Of a DNA stretch of 64,000 nucleotides, positions 48,140 to 59,262 are shown piece after piece. Each line of letters starts with the position of its first letter. The stretch's first letter is position 1. Made by a program: the position numbers and the translations under genes. Source of the DNA: Orbilia blumenaviensis (taxonomy: Eukaryota > Ascomycota > Orbiliomycetes > Orbiliales > Orbiliaceae). The stretch covers positions 2,126,001 through 2,190,000 of the forward strand of contig JAVHNS010000009.1 of NCBI GenBank assembly GCA_036872755.1. The letters run 5' to 3'. The notes below the pieces were generated by a model, which saw only the letters and a program-made list of their open reading frames with translations, had not been told where the DNA came from and did no database searches.

Positions 48140-50050
48140 ATGCCATTCGACTTCCAAAAGTACGATGCGAAATGTGCCGCAATGACTCCCGCGGAGCTCC
48201 AGCTCCAATGGGAACATTACACACGCCTGATCTCGGGGGCAGCGACATCGACTGCTGTCTCTGGGGTTGCTCTACCTCTGACGATGGGTGTCTCCGTAGT
48301 AGGCGTCGCCCTCGCGGCTCCGGCTATCCACAACGCTCGTAAGAAGCGAGAGATTATTGAAAAACATTTGAACAGCCACGGTACTTCGCATGTCACTAGG
48401 AAGAGAGATGTTTTGACATCCGTAGCCATTAGTGGAACAATTGGCGTCGTGACAATGGGCGCCAGCACTCTTGCAGCGGATGCGGTCAGCAGCCATGCTG
48501 CGGAGTACGGCATCCAACAGGTTGTCGAAAATGAACTCGCCGTCAAGGTTGGCACCCATATCGCCTTCGATGCCGCCGCGATGGCCGGGGAGCATGCACA
48601 TACGGAGCATAAGAGGAAGAAAGAAGCCATGAAGGCTGAGCAGTTAGGACTAATCATCCAAGCTCCAGCCCAGGGAGGGGCCAACTTGGGGCAGGAAGTG
48701 CCTCCCGATGGCTTCTACCCCGTCGTTCCGATTCCTCAGGGGCATTCTAACGTTCAATCCGGCGTGCCCACTGTTGTTTCTAATAATTGTCCTCATCCTA
48801 ACTCCTCGATTTCTCAAGAGAGCCTCCCCCCCCCTCCTCAATACCCTGGCCTCCCTCTGGAAGATCCGTATTCAAACCCCTTTCCTGAAAAGAAGGAGAT
48901 TATACCTGGCCCACCCCCTGTGTCGTCCTCCGAGTCGGACTCGAAGTATAGGCTGGTCATCGTCGAGCAAGAACATACCCGGCCGCCGCCATTATATGCG
49001 CCCCCGCCTGCTGGGGCTGTTCCAGTCATGGAGAAGATGGGCCAGCAAGTATATTCACCGCAAGCTTATCCGCAGCAGCACTATCCACCGCCCCCGGTAC
49101 AACCTTCGAGTGTCTCAGCTTACCCCTCATACCCCGGTACTGTGATGAGTCCCCCGCAGGCAGGGCCGTCTAATATGGAGGCTCCTCTGTCAGGGATGCC
49201 GGCTTCAATGTCAAGTACACAACCTGAATCTAGAGGCGGAGATACAATCTCCCACGCTGTTGTTGCCCAACCGCCACCCGAAACCGTCCCTTCGACGCCA
49301 GTTCAAGTGCATCAAACCCAACTTTTCTATTCACCACCAGCCCAGACCACCTTGAGTCAGATCGGATCTCCGATACACCAAACAGCACCTCTACAACAGA
49401 TTCACCGGAATTCGTTACCACCACCACCACCACTACCAATGGCCCAGCCAACAATCGCCCCCCCACCACAGTCACAGCCCATCTCAACCCCTTCCTATAT
49501 ATACCAAAACTCCAATCAATACACATCACAAGATCAGTCTTCCGCAAGACCACCGCTTCAGCATCAAAACTCATACTCCATTTCCAATACACAAGTTTCA
49601 AACAACCCGTACCATACATACGCCCCACCGCCTCCACCCTCTCAACAAACCTACCAACCGACCGTTTCGCATCCACAGCATCCGACCTTCGCTCCAAACT
49701 CCTTCCCACCACCGCCACCACCTTCTAACTATCCCTTGACTCCTGCGCAGACACCGGGGTCTTCATACCCTCAGTATGTACCGGCCCAGCACGCACCTTC
49801 CAATGGGTACCCTGGAGGGTACCCCACGCCTATCCCCACTCCCTATACCGAATACGGGAATCCCATGGCTCCACGCCAATACGTGCCGGAGAACAAAGGG
49901 TTTCCTCAGTACCAGGAAGTGCCTATTCCAGGGCCTCAAATCCTTAGCCAACAAGGCCAATATTTGGAACAACAGGCTGCAGCACAGCAGCAATATCAGT
50001 ATCAACATCAATCCTCCGGATACCCCCCACAAACTAACATGTATTACTAA
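48140..50050 (+). CDS. Large hypothetical protein with Pro/Tyr/Gln-rich tail
   Basis: A single-exon ORF encodes 636 residues. The first 175 residues look folded: a start MPFDFQKYDAKCAAMT, two Ala/Gly/Val-rich hydrophobic stretches (about residues 35-55 and 92-112) and a basic RKKREIIEKHL segment between them. The rest, more than 400 residues, is low complexity, rich in PPP, QP, YP and SQ runs and likely disordered. Such proteins are common in ascomycetes, with a conserved helical or glycine-rich N-terminus of unknown function and a variable tail. No signal peptide. The two hydrophobic segments could insert in membranes as a hairpin. Function unknown; I am confident of the coding frame, not the role. 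Confidence 0.7.
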   Translation: MPFDFQKYDAKCAAMTPAELQLQWEHYTRLISGAATSTAVSGVALPLTMGVSVVGVALAAPAIHNARKKREIIEKHLNSHGTSHVTRKRDVLTSVAISGTIGVVTMGASTLAADAVSSHAAEYGIQQVVENELAVKVGTHIAFDAAAMAGEHAHTEHKRKKEAMKAEQLGLIIQAPAQGGANLGQEVPPDGFYPVVPIPQGHSNVQSGVPTVVSNNCPHPNSSISQESLPPPPQYPGLPLEDPYSNPFPEKKEIIPGPPPVSSSESDSKYRLVIVEQEHTRPPPLYAPPPAGAVPVMEKMGQQVYSPQAYPQQHYPPPPVQPSSVSAYPSYPGTVMSPPQAGPSNMEAPLSGMPASMSSTQPESRGGDTISHAVVAQPPPETVPSTPVQVHQTQLFYSPPAQTTLSQIGSPIHQTAPLQQIHRNSLPPPPPLPMAQPTIAPPPQSQPISTPSYIYQNSNQYTSQDQSSARPPLQHQNSYSISNTQVSNNPYHTYAPPPPPSQQTYQPTVSHPQHPTFAPNSFPPPPPPSNYPLTPAQTPGSSYPQYVPAQHAPSNGYPGGYPTPIPTPYTEYGNPMAPRQYVPENKGFPQYQEVPIPGPQILSQQGQYLEQQAAAQQQYQYQHQSSGYPPQTNMYY

Positions 50051-50386
50051 TAGCGTTGCAACTTTAAGCCCCATTCGGGTAGCCACGTCCTCTCCTTTTT
50101 GGTGTAAATATATGTATATTTGGAATAATTAATCAATTTTAATGATAAAATTTGAGGCGGGAGTTACCTGCACAAATTAGCACTCGGATGGGGGGGGGGG
50201 GGGGGGCATGAAATTTTTAGGTAGTCGTTCGTTGGCTTGAACCTGAGCTATATACCTAAGTATTGAGCAAGTTATAGGGGAATGCATCTATGAAGCGACC
50301 GCCTTCTAATTAATTCTTACGCTCTAGATCTTCGCATTGATTCAGGCAGAAGAAGGTAGAACATAAAAAAATACAAACAAAATACT
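50051..50386. other. Short spacer with poly-G
   Basis: Contains the 17-base poly-G run listed separately. No coding signal. Confidence 0.5.
50190..50206. repeat. Poly-G tract
   Basis: Seventeen consecutive G. Confidence 0.9.
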
Positions 50387-52327
50387 ATGTGGATGACGGC
50401 CCAGGGCGCTGGGGTTTTTATTGTATTTCTATGGCTGGTTGGATATGTGTCTGCCTGGTATCAGCTCAATGTCTTCAGTGATCGCAAAGATTACTGGGAG
50501 AAACCTCTCAGTCTTCGGCAGTTTGGGAAACCGCCTCCGCCTATGACATCAACAGAAGAGTGCCGTATGATCGCGAGGAATAAAGCGAGAGCGCAAATGG
50601 ATGCAGTGGCGATCTGGAATCGGGAGATGCAAAACATCCAAGTCAAGGCTGTTGCGTTTTACGCACATACTGATTGCAAACGACGGCCCCGGAATGTCAA
50701 GATACGTACAGGCACCGGGGTCAATCCCCTTCCTCTACTAATTATCGTTCTAGATACTGGCGGATTGGATGGCCTCCATATCACGGCCCTGAGCGAAATC
50801 GGAATTGCTGTGAACCCCGTCGCCTTCCAAAGTTTTGATATCGATGCGGAACTCTCCCCAGGGGGCCTGCTCGAACGTTATGCTGGTAACGACATACCAG
50901 GGTCGATATTTGTCTGGAACAAAACAATGGATTCCTACGAAACCTCGGACAGGTACAGAATCCATTATATTCAGCCCGGCCGCTGGGAACGCCTGGGAGG
51001 GGACACAGCAATATTTGCCTACATGAAGCTCGAAACCGAAAAAATCCTGTTAAAGGCACCGCCTGATGAGGCGACACAGCGGAAGATCAAGGAATTCGAA
51101 TTTGTCCAATTGGGGCCATATCTTGGGTACCAGCCAGTGGCTCCCGATATAAATATAGGGGGTTTGATAGAAGACCGGATAGAGGAGCCGCGGCCTCGAG
51201 GGGAAGAGCGCAGTGGTAGGTTTAGGAGCGGAGGTAGAGGTAGAGGTAGGAGTAGGGATAGAGAAGAAGAAAGAGGAGGAAACGGGGAAAAGGAAGAGGA
51301 AAAAATCAATGATCAGATCGCTATTGAAATCTCAAGTACAAGTGACGGGCCCCAAACACTCAACAAGATTCCTATATTGGACGAACAAGACGACACACGA
51401 TTCTTCGACTTTCAAAGCCCCCCAGCTCAGTCAATATCTGGACTAGGCCTACGACGCGTTGACGAACCAGACGATGGAAATCAACTCCAATCGCCCCAAA
51501 TATTCAACCCCGAAAATTTTGACGAACAGCCTGCCACGCTACTCGATCTCCCGGAGCTATTCTTCCCAGAGATGTCAACTGATCGCGAGGCACCTATTTC
51601 TAACGGCAATATTATTGCAGAGGCAATTCAAAGTATATTCGACTCGAGAGGGCTTATCGAAAACGCCGACCAAAACACACAAGACTTGCTCCGGCTCACA
51701 CCACGACTTTTATCGAGCTACCATTTATCGTTTGACAAAGGGAAATGGTTGGCCGAAATAGTTAGCACAACAGGGTCGGTAATGAATAAGATCATCCAGA
51801 TTGCAACTTCGATATATAATACCAAGGGAAATCCTGATGTGGAACTCGGAAATGATGGAGACAATCTAAACCCGAATCTTCAAGGGCAAGGGCAGACTTT
51901 GCAATTAGATGACATATTTGGAATACACGACTTTGATATTTCGGCTATTGACTCGCTAGGGCTATACAATCAGAGAAATCCGGATACACTCCGCGACGGT
52001 CTTGGTGATCAAGTAGTCAACCGTCAATCGCAAGCGAGCTTGCAAAATCCAGGCTCTCTCGACTATGCGGTAACGAAACGGCTACATACAGAACTTGAGG
52101 CAGTCAACCTGCAAAATAAATATGAAGCGCAAGTAGAAAAGGGAACAAGAGAACTGGGAAAGGAAGCTAGTGACGATGGTAGTGAAGATGAGGACTATGA
52201 ATGGACGCCTACCCAGGAGCTGAAAGATGATAGTAAGACCCTGAAGCGAGGACGCAGATTCCAAGTTTCATCCTGCTCATATTCTTGTACAATACAATCA
52301 AATAATCACCCAAAACGACGCATCTAG
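50387..52327 (+). CDS. Secreted hypothetical protein with acidic/Arg-Gly tail
   Basis: A single-exon ORF encodes 646 residues. The start MWMTAQGAGVFIVFLWLVGYVSAWYQ is a signal peptide or anchor. A folded-looking region of about 230 residues follows, with a Cys pair (EECRMIARNK and HTDCKRRP) and IHYIQPGRWERLGGDTAIFAYMKL. Then comes an RG-rich segment (RSGGRGRGRSRDR), and the last 350 residues are Asp/Asn/Gln-rich and probably disordered, ending in SSCSYSCTIQ. The N-terminal part resembles secreted fungal hypotheticals but I recognise no family. Its last 30 bases overlap the stop of the minus-strand nuclease gene, tail to tail. Confidence 0.65.
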   Translation: MWMTAQGAGVFIVFLWLVGYVSAWYQLNVFSDRKDYWEKPLSLRQFGKPPPPMTSTEECRMIARNKARAQMDAVAIWNREMQNIQVKAVAFYAHTDCKRRPRNVKIRTGTGVNPLPLLIIVLDTGGLDGLHITALSEIGIAVNPVAFQSFDIDAELSPGGLLERYAGNDIPGSIFVWNKTMDSYETSDRYRIHYIQPGRWERLGGDTAIFAYMKLETEKILLKAPPDEATQRKIKEFEFVQLGPYLGYQPVAPDINIGGLIEDRIEEPRPRGEERSGRFRSGGRGRGRSRDREEERGGNGEKEEEKINDQIAIEISSTSDGPQTLNKIPILDEQDDTRFFDFQSPPAQSISGLGLRRVDEPDDGNQLQSPQIFNPENFDEQPATLLDLPELFFPEMSTDREAPISNGNIIAEAIQSIFDSRGLIENADQNTQDLLRLTPRLLSSYHLSFDKGKWLAEIVSTTGSVMNKIIQIATSIYNTKGNPDVELGNDGDNLNPNLQGQGQTLQLDDIFGIHDFDISAIDSLGLYNQRNPDTLRDGLGDQVVNRQSQASLQNPGSLDYAVTKRLHTELEAVNLQNKYEAQVEKGTRELGKEASDDGSEDEDYEWTPTQELKDDSKTLKRGRRFQVSSCSYSCTIQSNNHPKRRI

Positions 52328-52974
52328 GGTCACTGTCGGTTCCGCTGGTTGGCGAAATTCCCGCCGGTGTGAGGTACCCGTGCTTCGACCTCTATTGCGG
52401 GGCGGGGCCTTTCGGCGCCCCAATACTCCGTCCTTCGGGCGATGACCCTTCCTCTTATCACAATTGGCCGTGTGGCGCATACAGCGCGGGGTGTGCGCAC
52501 AATCAACGGGGACGTCCTCTTTATAACATGATTTTCGGGAATTGTTGGCTTCTGCGCTTTCGGATGTGAGATGGAATGGGTTGAAGCAGCTTGGATTATT
52601 GCAAAGATGCGAAATATGGAGAGGTGGGCGATGTGTCCCAATAATCGCAACGTATGATATGATGTGTAATAGGAAGCCGGACTGTGATTTACGACCTGTT
52701 CTTCCCTGCGCGATTACTTCGTTCCTTTGACGCCAGACCTACAAGTTTTAAAAGCCGCACCCAGGCATATACATGTAAGCATGAACAAGTGCATATCGAT
52801 CTTACGGTAGGGGTATAATTTCTTGATTACCTGTCGATAGCCATCTCTATTGAGGCTGCCCTTCTGAAACCAGCAACCTAGGCTATTGGGAGTGGAGCTG
52901 CCGGATGCAGCTTTATATTCTCCGCTCATAATTTCGAGGCAACGAGCTCGGCCCAACTCGATGCTGTAATTCAT
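52298..52974 (-). CDS. His-Me finger (HNH-like) zinc endonuclease, spliced
   Basis: Two exons, 52806-52974 and 52298-52695, are joined across a 110-base intron (GTAAGA...AACAG) in phase 1 and give 188 residues from the ATG at 52974. The N-terminal part has SLGCWFQKGSLNRDGYRQV. The second exon has FLLHIISYVAIIG and then HISHLCNNPSCFNP, leading to NNSRKSC. This order matches the zinc-binding His-Me finger endonuclease family: His in HISH as catalytic base, Cys/His zinc ligands, and Asn in NNSR. A basic tail (KRKGHRPKD, RRKAPPRNRGRS) may bind DNA. Such genes are common and mobile in fungi. An upstream exon is possible, since the frame stays open to about 53085. The recombinase-like gene lies 584 bases upstream on the same strand. 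Confidence 0.75.
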
Positions 52975-53558
52975 CACTTCTATTTCTAAGGCTGTGGCGT
53001 GAGAGTATCGATTATATGCGGAGTAGTATTTCGATTCGACAAAACTTATAGATAAGGTCTCTGTATATTGGGGTTTTCGTGTCAATTGGATAGTTCCAGG
53101 CCTGGGCCCAGAAGAGGGATCCGGATATCTACAGTTTTATCAGTTATGCCCGCACCCACCCCCTTTTGATCAATCTGTATCAATGGCGAGGGTGGTTGTC
53201 AATCACGTTGAGGTTAAGGGCCATGGCATTCTGGTCACACCAGGACCCATCTTACCCAATTTCCGGGTGAGAGGCTTTGATGGATACAACGGGTAGCCCT
53301 GATCAGCCTTCGCTTGAGTCAATCAAATGGTTAACGCCCACTCAAGAAATGATTTAGAACTTGAAGATAGTATTGAGATATTTGGGGATATTGCCAGGAT
53401 ACAATTGCTGGTGGCTTGGATATTGTACATTTGACTAGATAACCCTGAGCTAAATATAATGTAAACCCGGACTGGGGCTCTAATATGGCCTCCCGTGAAG
53501 ACTAGTACTCGCCGGTCAATCGGGGCCGGAGGGCTCCATGCATGCCAGATGTTAAAAA
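52975..53558. other. Spacer between nuclease and recombinase-like genes
   Basis: Likely promoter of the nuclease gene and 3' end of the other. No separate gene. The first 110 bases extend the open frame of the nuclease. Confidence 0.45.
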
Positions 53559-56513
53559 CTAAATAACGACTGCGAATGAACCTGAATATAAAACCCCATC
53601 AACATCTTCATTCAAGGTATCTCCGTCTTCTAAAACTGGTTGTACTTGAGATGGACATTCCTCTACGACCAAAGGAAATGCTGGGTGCTGAAATCTTGGA
53701 TGGGGGATTGATTCTCCTATGTATACTCAGTACTAGCTTTTGAGATTATTATCAGGCATCACTCACTTACCGTTAGTTAGAGAATATAGTGCAGCAGATG
53801 GTTCATACATCCACCTTGGTAGAGTTGGGATAACCCCTAAAAAAAATTGATAATGTAAGCTGGCCCTGCGAAATTGCTTCATCGAAATTTCTTCAGTCCC
53901 CTGTATCCTAGAATCCGTGACACCATAGTGGCTGACGTTAGTTCGATAACAATGTCCAAACTGCTCTATCAATTTGCTCTGCCTCTGCTCTAGGTGCCTG
54001 TCGATTATATCTGCCATGTCTTGGATATGCATGCGAGTTACAGCGGCAATTATCTGCCGGTAGTTGCTTAGTTGCAAAGGAAAATGCATAGAAAGCTCGG
54101 TTTCGCGTTTTAGAAAGTTTGAAATCATTAGGGGTTTCCACGAGCGATAATCCTTTTCGAATGGAGCAAAGAGCAATGGTGATGGGCCTGCATTTTTTTC
54201 GGTAGTCGACTGTGAGCCACTGGAAAAACGATGCTGAAAAAGATCAGCCAATGGTTCTACATGAAATAAGTAGAGAATCAATTGTTCCCCGATAGCTTTC
54301 GGTAAGAATCGGTATATCGGACTTGCGTGACCCGTAATTCCTTGCGTTTTGTTGTATGCACTCAAAATCATCACATCTCCATCGACGACAAAAATATTAC
54401 GCCGTTGAGTAGCCGTGTTCTCCTTCAAGAGTGTGATTATCTCCGTGCCACGTGGTGGTGCCCCAGATGTTAATAAAACTGCGACGGCGAACCAAAGTTG
54501 GAGCTCAAGGTGGAGCTCGAGGTATGTAGACATTGCCTTTCGACAAAGAATCTGAGACCCCTTAGGAAAGTATATATCCTGAAGCTCGCTTTCTTTAGTT
54601 ATGCGCGAGAATAGACATGGATTCCGCAACTTGGAATTTCGAGGCTCAGTGTGAACGCCATAGCCGGGTGTGTAGTCAGAGGTATTGTCAAATATTTCTC
54701 TTAGAGAGATGATAGGCAGGTCCCCTGTAATGAACATCATTTTTTGTAACAAGTGTTCAATCTTCTTTGGGATTGCGGCCATGAAGCCACGATATTTCAC
54801 AAGATCAAAACGCTCCCCGTTGTGGAACAAAGTCATCTCATCGCCGCTCCAATAAATATGGCCGTGAGATAGTGAGTTGTCGGATATGGCCTTTCCGTAC
54901 GCGTGCTGTGACATCCACTCACTCATGGGATAATCCAACCCGTCCTTCGTAGCCTGTACAGCCTCACCAAATTCATGGGAGAATTGGTGCGCCACCATTT
55001 TTCGAGCTGCGGACTCTCGATTTCTGTCGGACGCCTGCTTGACAAGGAAGCCATCGGTTTCATCCTCTTCCGCGCCGTCATCGTCGTCGTCACCCGCGTC
55101 TTCATCATTCTCATCCCAACCTTCCCTTCCACTTTCGCTGCAGAATCTTCCCACCTCCGCATCAAGCTTTTGGGACGATTTGGCAGTCTCCCAACTCCAT
55201 GCTAATATACAAAGTCTTGCGCAGAAAGACATTGAAGCATAATATTGTGTCATATGCCGTGCGTCTCTCCATTTTCCAGCTTTCTCATCGTATCCTTCGA
55301 CCGCCAAAAAATTCAAAATCGGATGTTGGAACCTGGAGCTGCTCCCGGGTGGGATTTTCGTTGTGAGGCATTTTACAATCAAAACCAGAATGCCTTTTTC
55401 TATTTCACTAGCACAGATTGCTGGATCTCTGCCCTCAACAAGTGAGAGGGCAGTGTGAATACTGTCGAGGAAATCGTCCAAAACCACACCTGACTTCCGA
55501 ATAACAAAGTTTCCTTGTCGAGAGAGACTGCAAATATACAACACTAAACGGACAAAAATATCGAGGTATGCTTTCTGAGTGGTCTCTAACTGACAACCGA
55601 ATAAATCGTTCGAGTATCTGTGTGGCCCCGGGGATTCCAAGTTTCGCCGGTAGAAGTCAGACGTTTCACCAATGTATCGAAGGGATTTGTTGAGAAGTGA
55701 TCTTGTAGCAGCGGCAAGGCGTTGGATCGTTGGGCAGCGACTGCGGGCAGCGCTTAAAGGGCAGAGCGTGCTCGCCACAAAACTTGCATCTCCTCCACAA
55801 AAACCGAGCCACCCGGTTCTCGCAAGCCACGGATCAGATCTGCTTGTCGGGTCTAAGCCTGCTGTGTGGCTCCTTTGCGTTCGGCGATTCCGAAGGAATT
55901 CTAGCTCTTTCGAGCCGAGCTCTATTGTGGGAGGCTTGCCGAGGCGAGAATATATTCGAACCAGCGTTCCGTGCTTATTTCCGAGAATTCTTTGGCAGTC
56001 AACGCAATTTTGGAGGGTAATATGTCGGGCCTGAGAGTCGCTGGGCCGCTTCAGGCATCGCTGTGATATATGGTTGCCGAGGGAGTCTTTTGTTGTGTAA
56101 CATTTGCTGCAATATTGGCATTGCCATCCACGCAAGCTCTGGAAGGGGCTAATAGGCATCGGTCGCCGTTGAACCAGGGTTGCTATAAACTTGTTAATGT
56201 CGTCCTCCGAAGCCCATCTGTGTTTCTTAACGCTCATTAGGAGCCCTGACCGCTTAATCTCTGCATGTTCAAACGAATGGTTTTTCTTCAGGTGACCCGG
56301 AACAATATTTGGGGGGCAAATGACCCGACAGGCTTCGCAGACTATCGTTTTGATGGTTCCATAGGTGTACTCAGCGAGGCCGAATCGTTCTAAAAGGTCA
56401 TTAGGACTTCGTTTGGTAGGCTACCATGATGTTGTCAGCGTTAGCTCTAATTAATCCAAATACGTAAAACATACAACAGAAAACAGGTCCAAGCCGGGAT
56501 TATTAGCGGCCAT
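53559..56513 (-). CDS. OrsD-finger protein with tyrosine-recombinase-like C-terminal half
   Basis: Three exons, 56475-56513, 53771-56420 and 53559-53716, join in phase to 948 residues, with two 54-base introns. Two zinc fingers open the protein: C41/C44/H56/H61 (C-x2-C-x11-H-x4-H), and C114/C117/H130/C135 with the WQCQYCSKCYTTKDSL pattern of OrsD-type domains. A long helical middle has an acidic run (DDDDDGAEEDE). The C-terminal half carries TSGAPPRGTEI (Arg670), YNKTQG (Lys704), SNYRQIIAA (Arg801) and FGHCYRTNVSHYGV (His836, Tyr845). These fall in the order Arg-Lys-Arg-His-Tyr of tyrosine recombinases, with the His-Tyr spacing of nine residues seen in XerD-type enzymes. Similar regions sit in front of RecQ helicases in fungal telomere-linked proteins, but no helicase follows here. 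The gene looks intact. Confidence 0.75.
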
Positions 56514-57644
56514 GTTAAACTTCTACCGGATATTGAGAGTCAGGGTGTTGGATGGAACCCGAGAATAAAGCCAGCAGATATTGCCGAGAAGGGCCGATAA
56601 CGGTCAACATCTTCTCCGCAAGTGCTTTTATAGATGAGGCCGTCCATGAGGTCCGGACTGAAAACGATACAGCTATCCAGGTTATACGTCGAGGCTCTCA
56701 TTCAGCCTGAGGGTATAGTAAGACCTCTCAGATATAAGCTGTTCCCATCCTCGATAATTTACCATTTCGCCAACATTCGGTAGTTAGTATTATAAGGGGT
56801 ATTGGAATCCCCCTAAATAGAAGACCTAGGTATAGATATATCCCGTATTGGGGCTTTGGTGGCGTCGAGGTAGGTTGGTACGCGGTAGTAGGTCTAAAGA
56901 ACAGAACGGATATTGGTGTTATGATTGCACAGAGCTCAGAGAAAACTTCGTGATCCATCTGATAGATCCATTGCCCTTCGTGGACAGGCTCCCGATTATC
57001 TTTCGGAATATCCCTATTCTCGTTCCTCTCTCTCTCTCTCTTCTTTTCTTGCCTCTCTCTGTTTTGTTCCTCTCAGTGTTATAACTAGAGAGGGGTTTGA
57101 AGCGTTGAGAGGGTAATGTTGTTGGATTCGGGGTTAACGGTTGCTTGCCAGCTGGCTAGCGCATTGGCCCCACTCAAGTGGAACATGCCCGATGAAGCAT
57201 ATGCAGGGGTTACCTGGACGGGGTGCATCATGGATCCGAGCTATCCTGTATACTAACCTCTATTAGGAAATCCGGGGTTGGGCATGGTGATCATGGTTCT
57301 TACCATCCGACTTTTCCATGCTCATCCTCCAACCAGCGCCGGAGATTAATTTCACGATGCATGATGCAGGCCATTGATCTGTCTCGCGTCGCCGAAATCC
57401 AATGGAAGAGCGCCTCCCCATGGCCCAACGATTTTGCGCTCTGGCTTTCTATTGATACCACGCGCACCAAGGCCCAGCCTTCTCGAGGGCACCGATTGTC
57501 TATATAACGTCGGCTCAAGACGTTCGTAAAAATCACTTTGGTACGGCATCCGGCTAGCAAGGCCAGCAAATTCACTAGGAGACATTTGCATCCAGTCTTT
57601 TAATCAGATTCTCCTTTCGGATCCATTCCTTCGTTCCACTAATT
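56514..57644. other. Divergent promoter spacer
   Basis: Between the recombinase-like gene and the repeat protein gene. A CT-rich run lies at 57025-57040. No coding signal. Confidence 0.45.
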
Positions 57645-59262
57645 ATGAAGTCATTCACCAAGCCCCTGATTCTTGGGTAAGAAAAAAACCTATCCTCAGA
57701 AGAAAATGAGACGAAGGATAAAAACGAATGCAAGAAACTCTCAGGCTAACCGGCTTCGCGAGGAGTATAGGGTCGCTGCTTTTGGGGCTACCGCCCAGGC
57801 CAATGGATATGATAATTACAATCCAGCCCCGGCTCCGTCTTCCACAGTCGTGACCTACGTCACTGAAGGCGTTATTGTTACCGTCACTGTGCCATGTACT
57901 ACTTCAACAGTACCAGCGCCCCCTCCGCCAGTTTACACACCACCCGCTGCAACTTGCCCGGGCAAATATAATGCTGATTGTGCCTGGCTTTGCTCTGAGG
58001 GTGGTGGGAAAGTATGCGCAAAAGCTCCATACGATGGGAAGTGCACAGCTTGTCCAGATGAAGCCTGTCCCGCCGTTGATGCCTATAATGCAGACTGTGC
58101 ATTTCTTTGCGCCACTGCACATGGTGGACCCAAATTCTGCTCGGCAACTGGTGGAGAGAACTGTTCTGCTTGCCCTAGTCCCCCTCCACCTGCTCCTCCT
58201 CCGGCTGATAACTGCCCGGCCAAGTACAATTCTGAATGCGGTTGGATCTGTAATGATCGAGGTGGTACAGTCTGTGCAAAGGCCCCGTATGATGGGAAAT
58301 GCAAAGCGTGTCCCGATGAATCATGCCCCGCGCCGGAAGCGTACAACGCCGAATGTGCATACCTCTGTTCTACTGCCGATGGCGGACCAAAGTACTGTTC
58401 CGCTAATGGTGGGGAAACATGTGCTGCCTGTCCCGCCCCACCTCCCCCAACCACTTATGCTCCGCCACCTCCAACCACTTATATTCCGCCACCTCCAACA
58501 ACTTATGCCCCGCCTCCACCTTCTACTTTTTATACAGCTCCAGCACCATCTTCGTCGGCACCACCCCCACCTCCACCTCCCGCCGACGCAACCTGTCCGG
58601 CTAAGTACACGCCTGGTTGCGCCTGGTTGTGCCCTGGCGCCGAAGGGGCCAAGGTCTGCGCTTCTGCTCCGGACTCCGAGAAGTGTACCGCATGCCCTGA
58701 CGAGACCTGCCCGGCATATTATGATGCAGCCTGTGCTTACGTTTGTGCGACTCCTCATGGTGGTCCCAAATTCTGTTCTGCAGTTGGTGGGGACGCCTGC
58801 AACGAATGCCCTGGAAGGCCAGCTACCACAACTTACGTTCCACCACCACCAGTCTACCCGACCACTAACACTACGGTCCCGCCACCACCGCCACCACCAG
58901 TCCCTACCATTCCATCAGATGCTGTCTGCCCATCTAAATACACACCTGGCTGCGCTTGGCTCTGCCCTAGCTCTAGCGGAGCTAAGATCTGTGCAGCTAC
59001 TCCAGACTCTGAAAAGTGTATTGCTTGCCCGGACGAAAGTTGCCCAGCAGTTCCTGATTATGGATGTGCATACGTTTGTGCTACACCACATGGAGGTCCA
59101 AAGTTCTGTTCTGCAACTGGCGGTGATGCCTGCGCTGCTTGTGTTCGCAATGAAACGACTCCCACAACTTCAATCCCAGTGCCGACTTACAGCTCCGGTG
59201 CCTCTGCTATACAACTAGGGTCATCGCTCTTAGGCCTCTTTATATTCTTTTTAGCTCTGTAG
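57645..59262 (+). CDS. GPI-anchored protein with four 12-cysteine repeats
   Basis: Two exons, 57645-57676 and 57771-59262, join in phase to 507 residues. Splicing rebuilds a signal peptide, MKSFTKPLILGVAAFGATAQA, which neither exon has alone. A Ser/Thr/Val segment (VTYVTEGVIVTVTVPC) and Pro-rich linkers separate four modules of 72 to 74 residues. Each module has 12 cysteines, with the core pattern CP-KY then C-W-C, K-C, CPDE-CPA and GGPKFCS then CP. The end (SAIQLGSSLLGLFIFFLAL) is a GPI-attachment signal. Modules 1-2 share APYDGKC and modules 3-4 share PDSEKC, indicating successive duplications. Likely a cell-wall adhesin or protective surface protein; the family is not known to me. Confidence 0.85.
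57955..59142 (+). repeat. Four coding tandem repeats of about 220 bases
   Basis: Repeat units lie at 57955-58176, 58213-58434, 58594-58812 and 58927-59142, each encoding one cysteine module. Spacers of 36 to 160 bases encode Pro-rich linkers. Confidence 0.9.

Noticed and set aside
57875..59218. 447-codon plus frame in another phase
   Set aside because: Shadow of the cysteine-repeat protein, open because of the repetitive codon usage.
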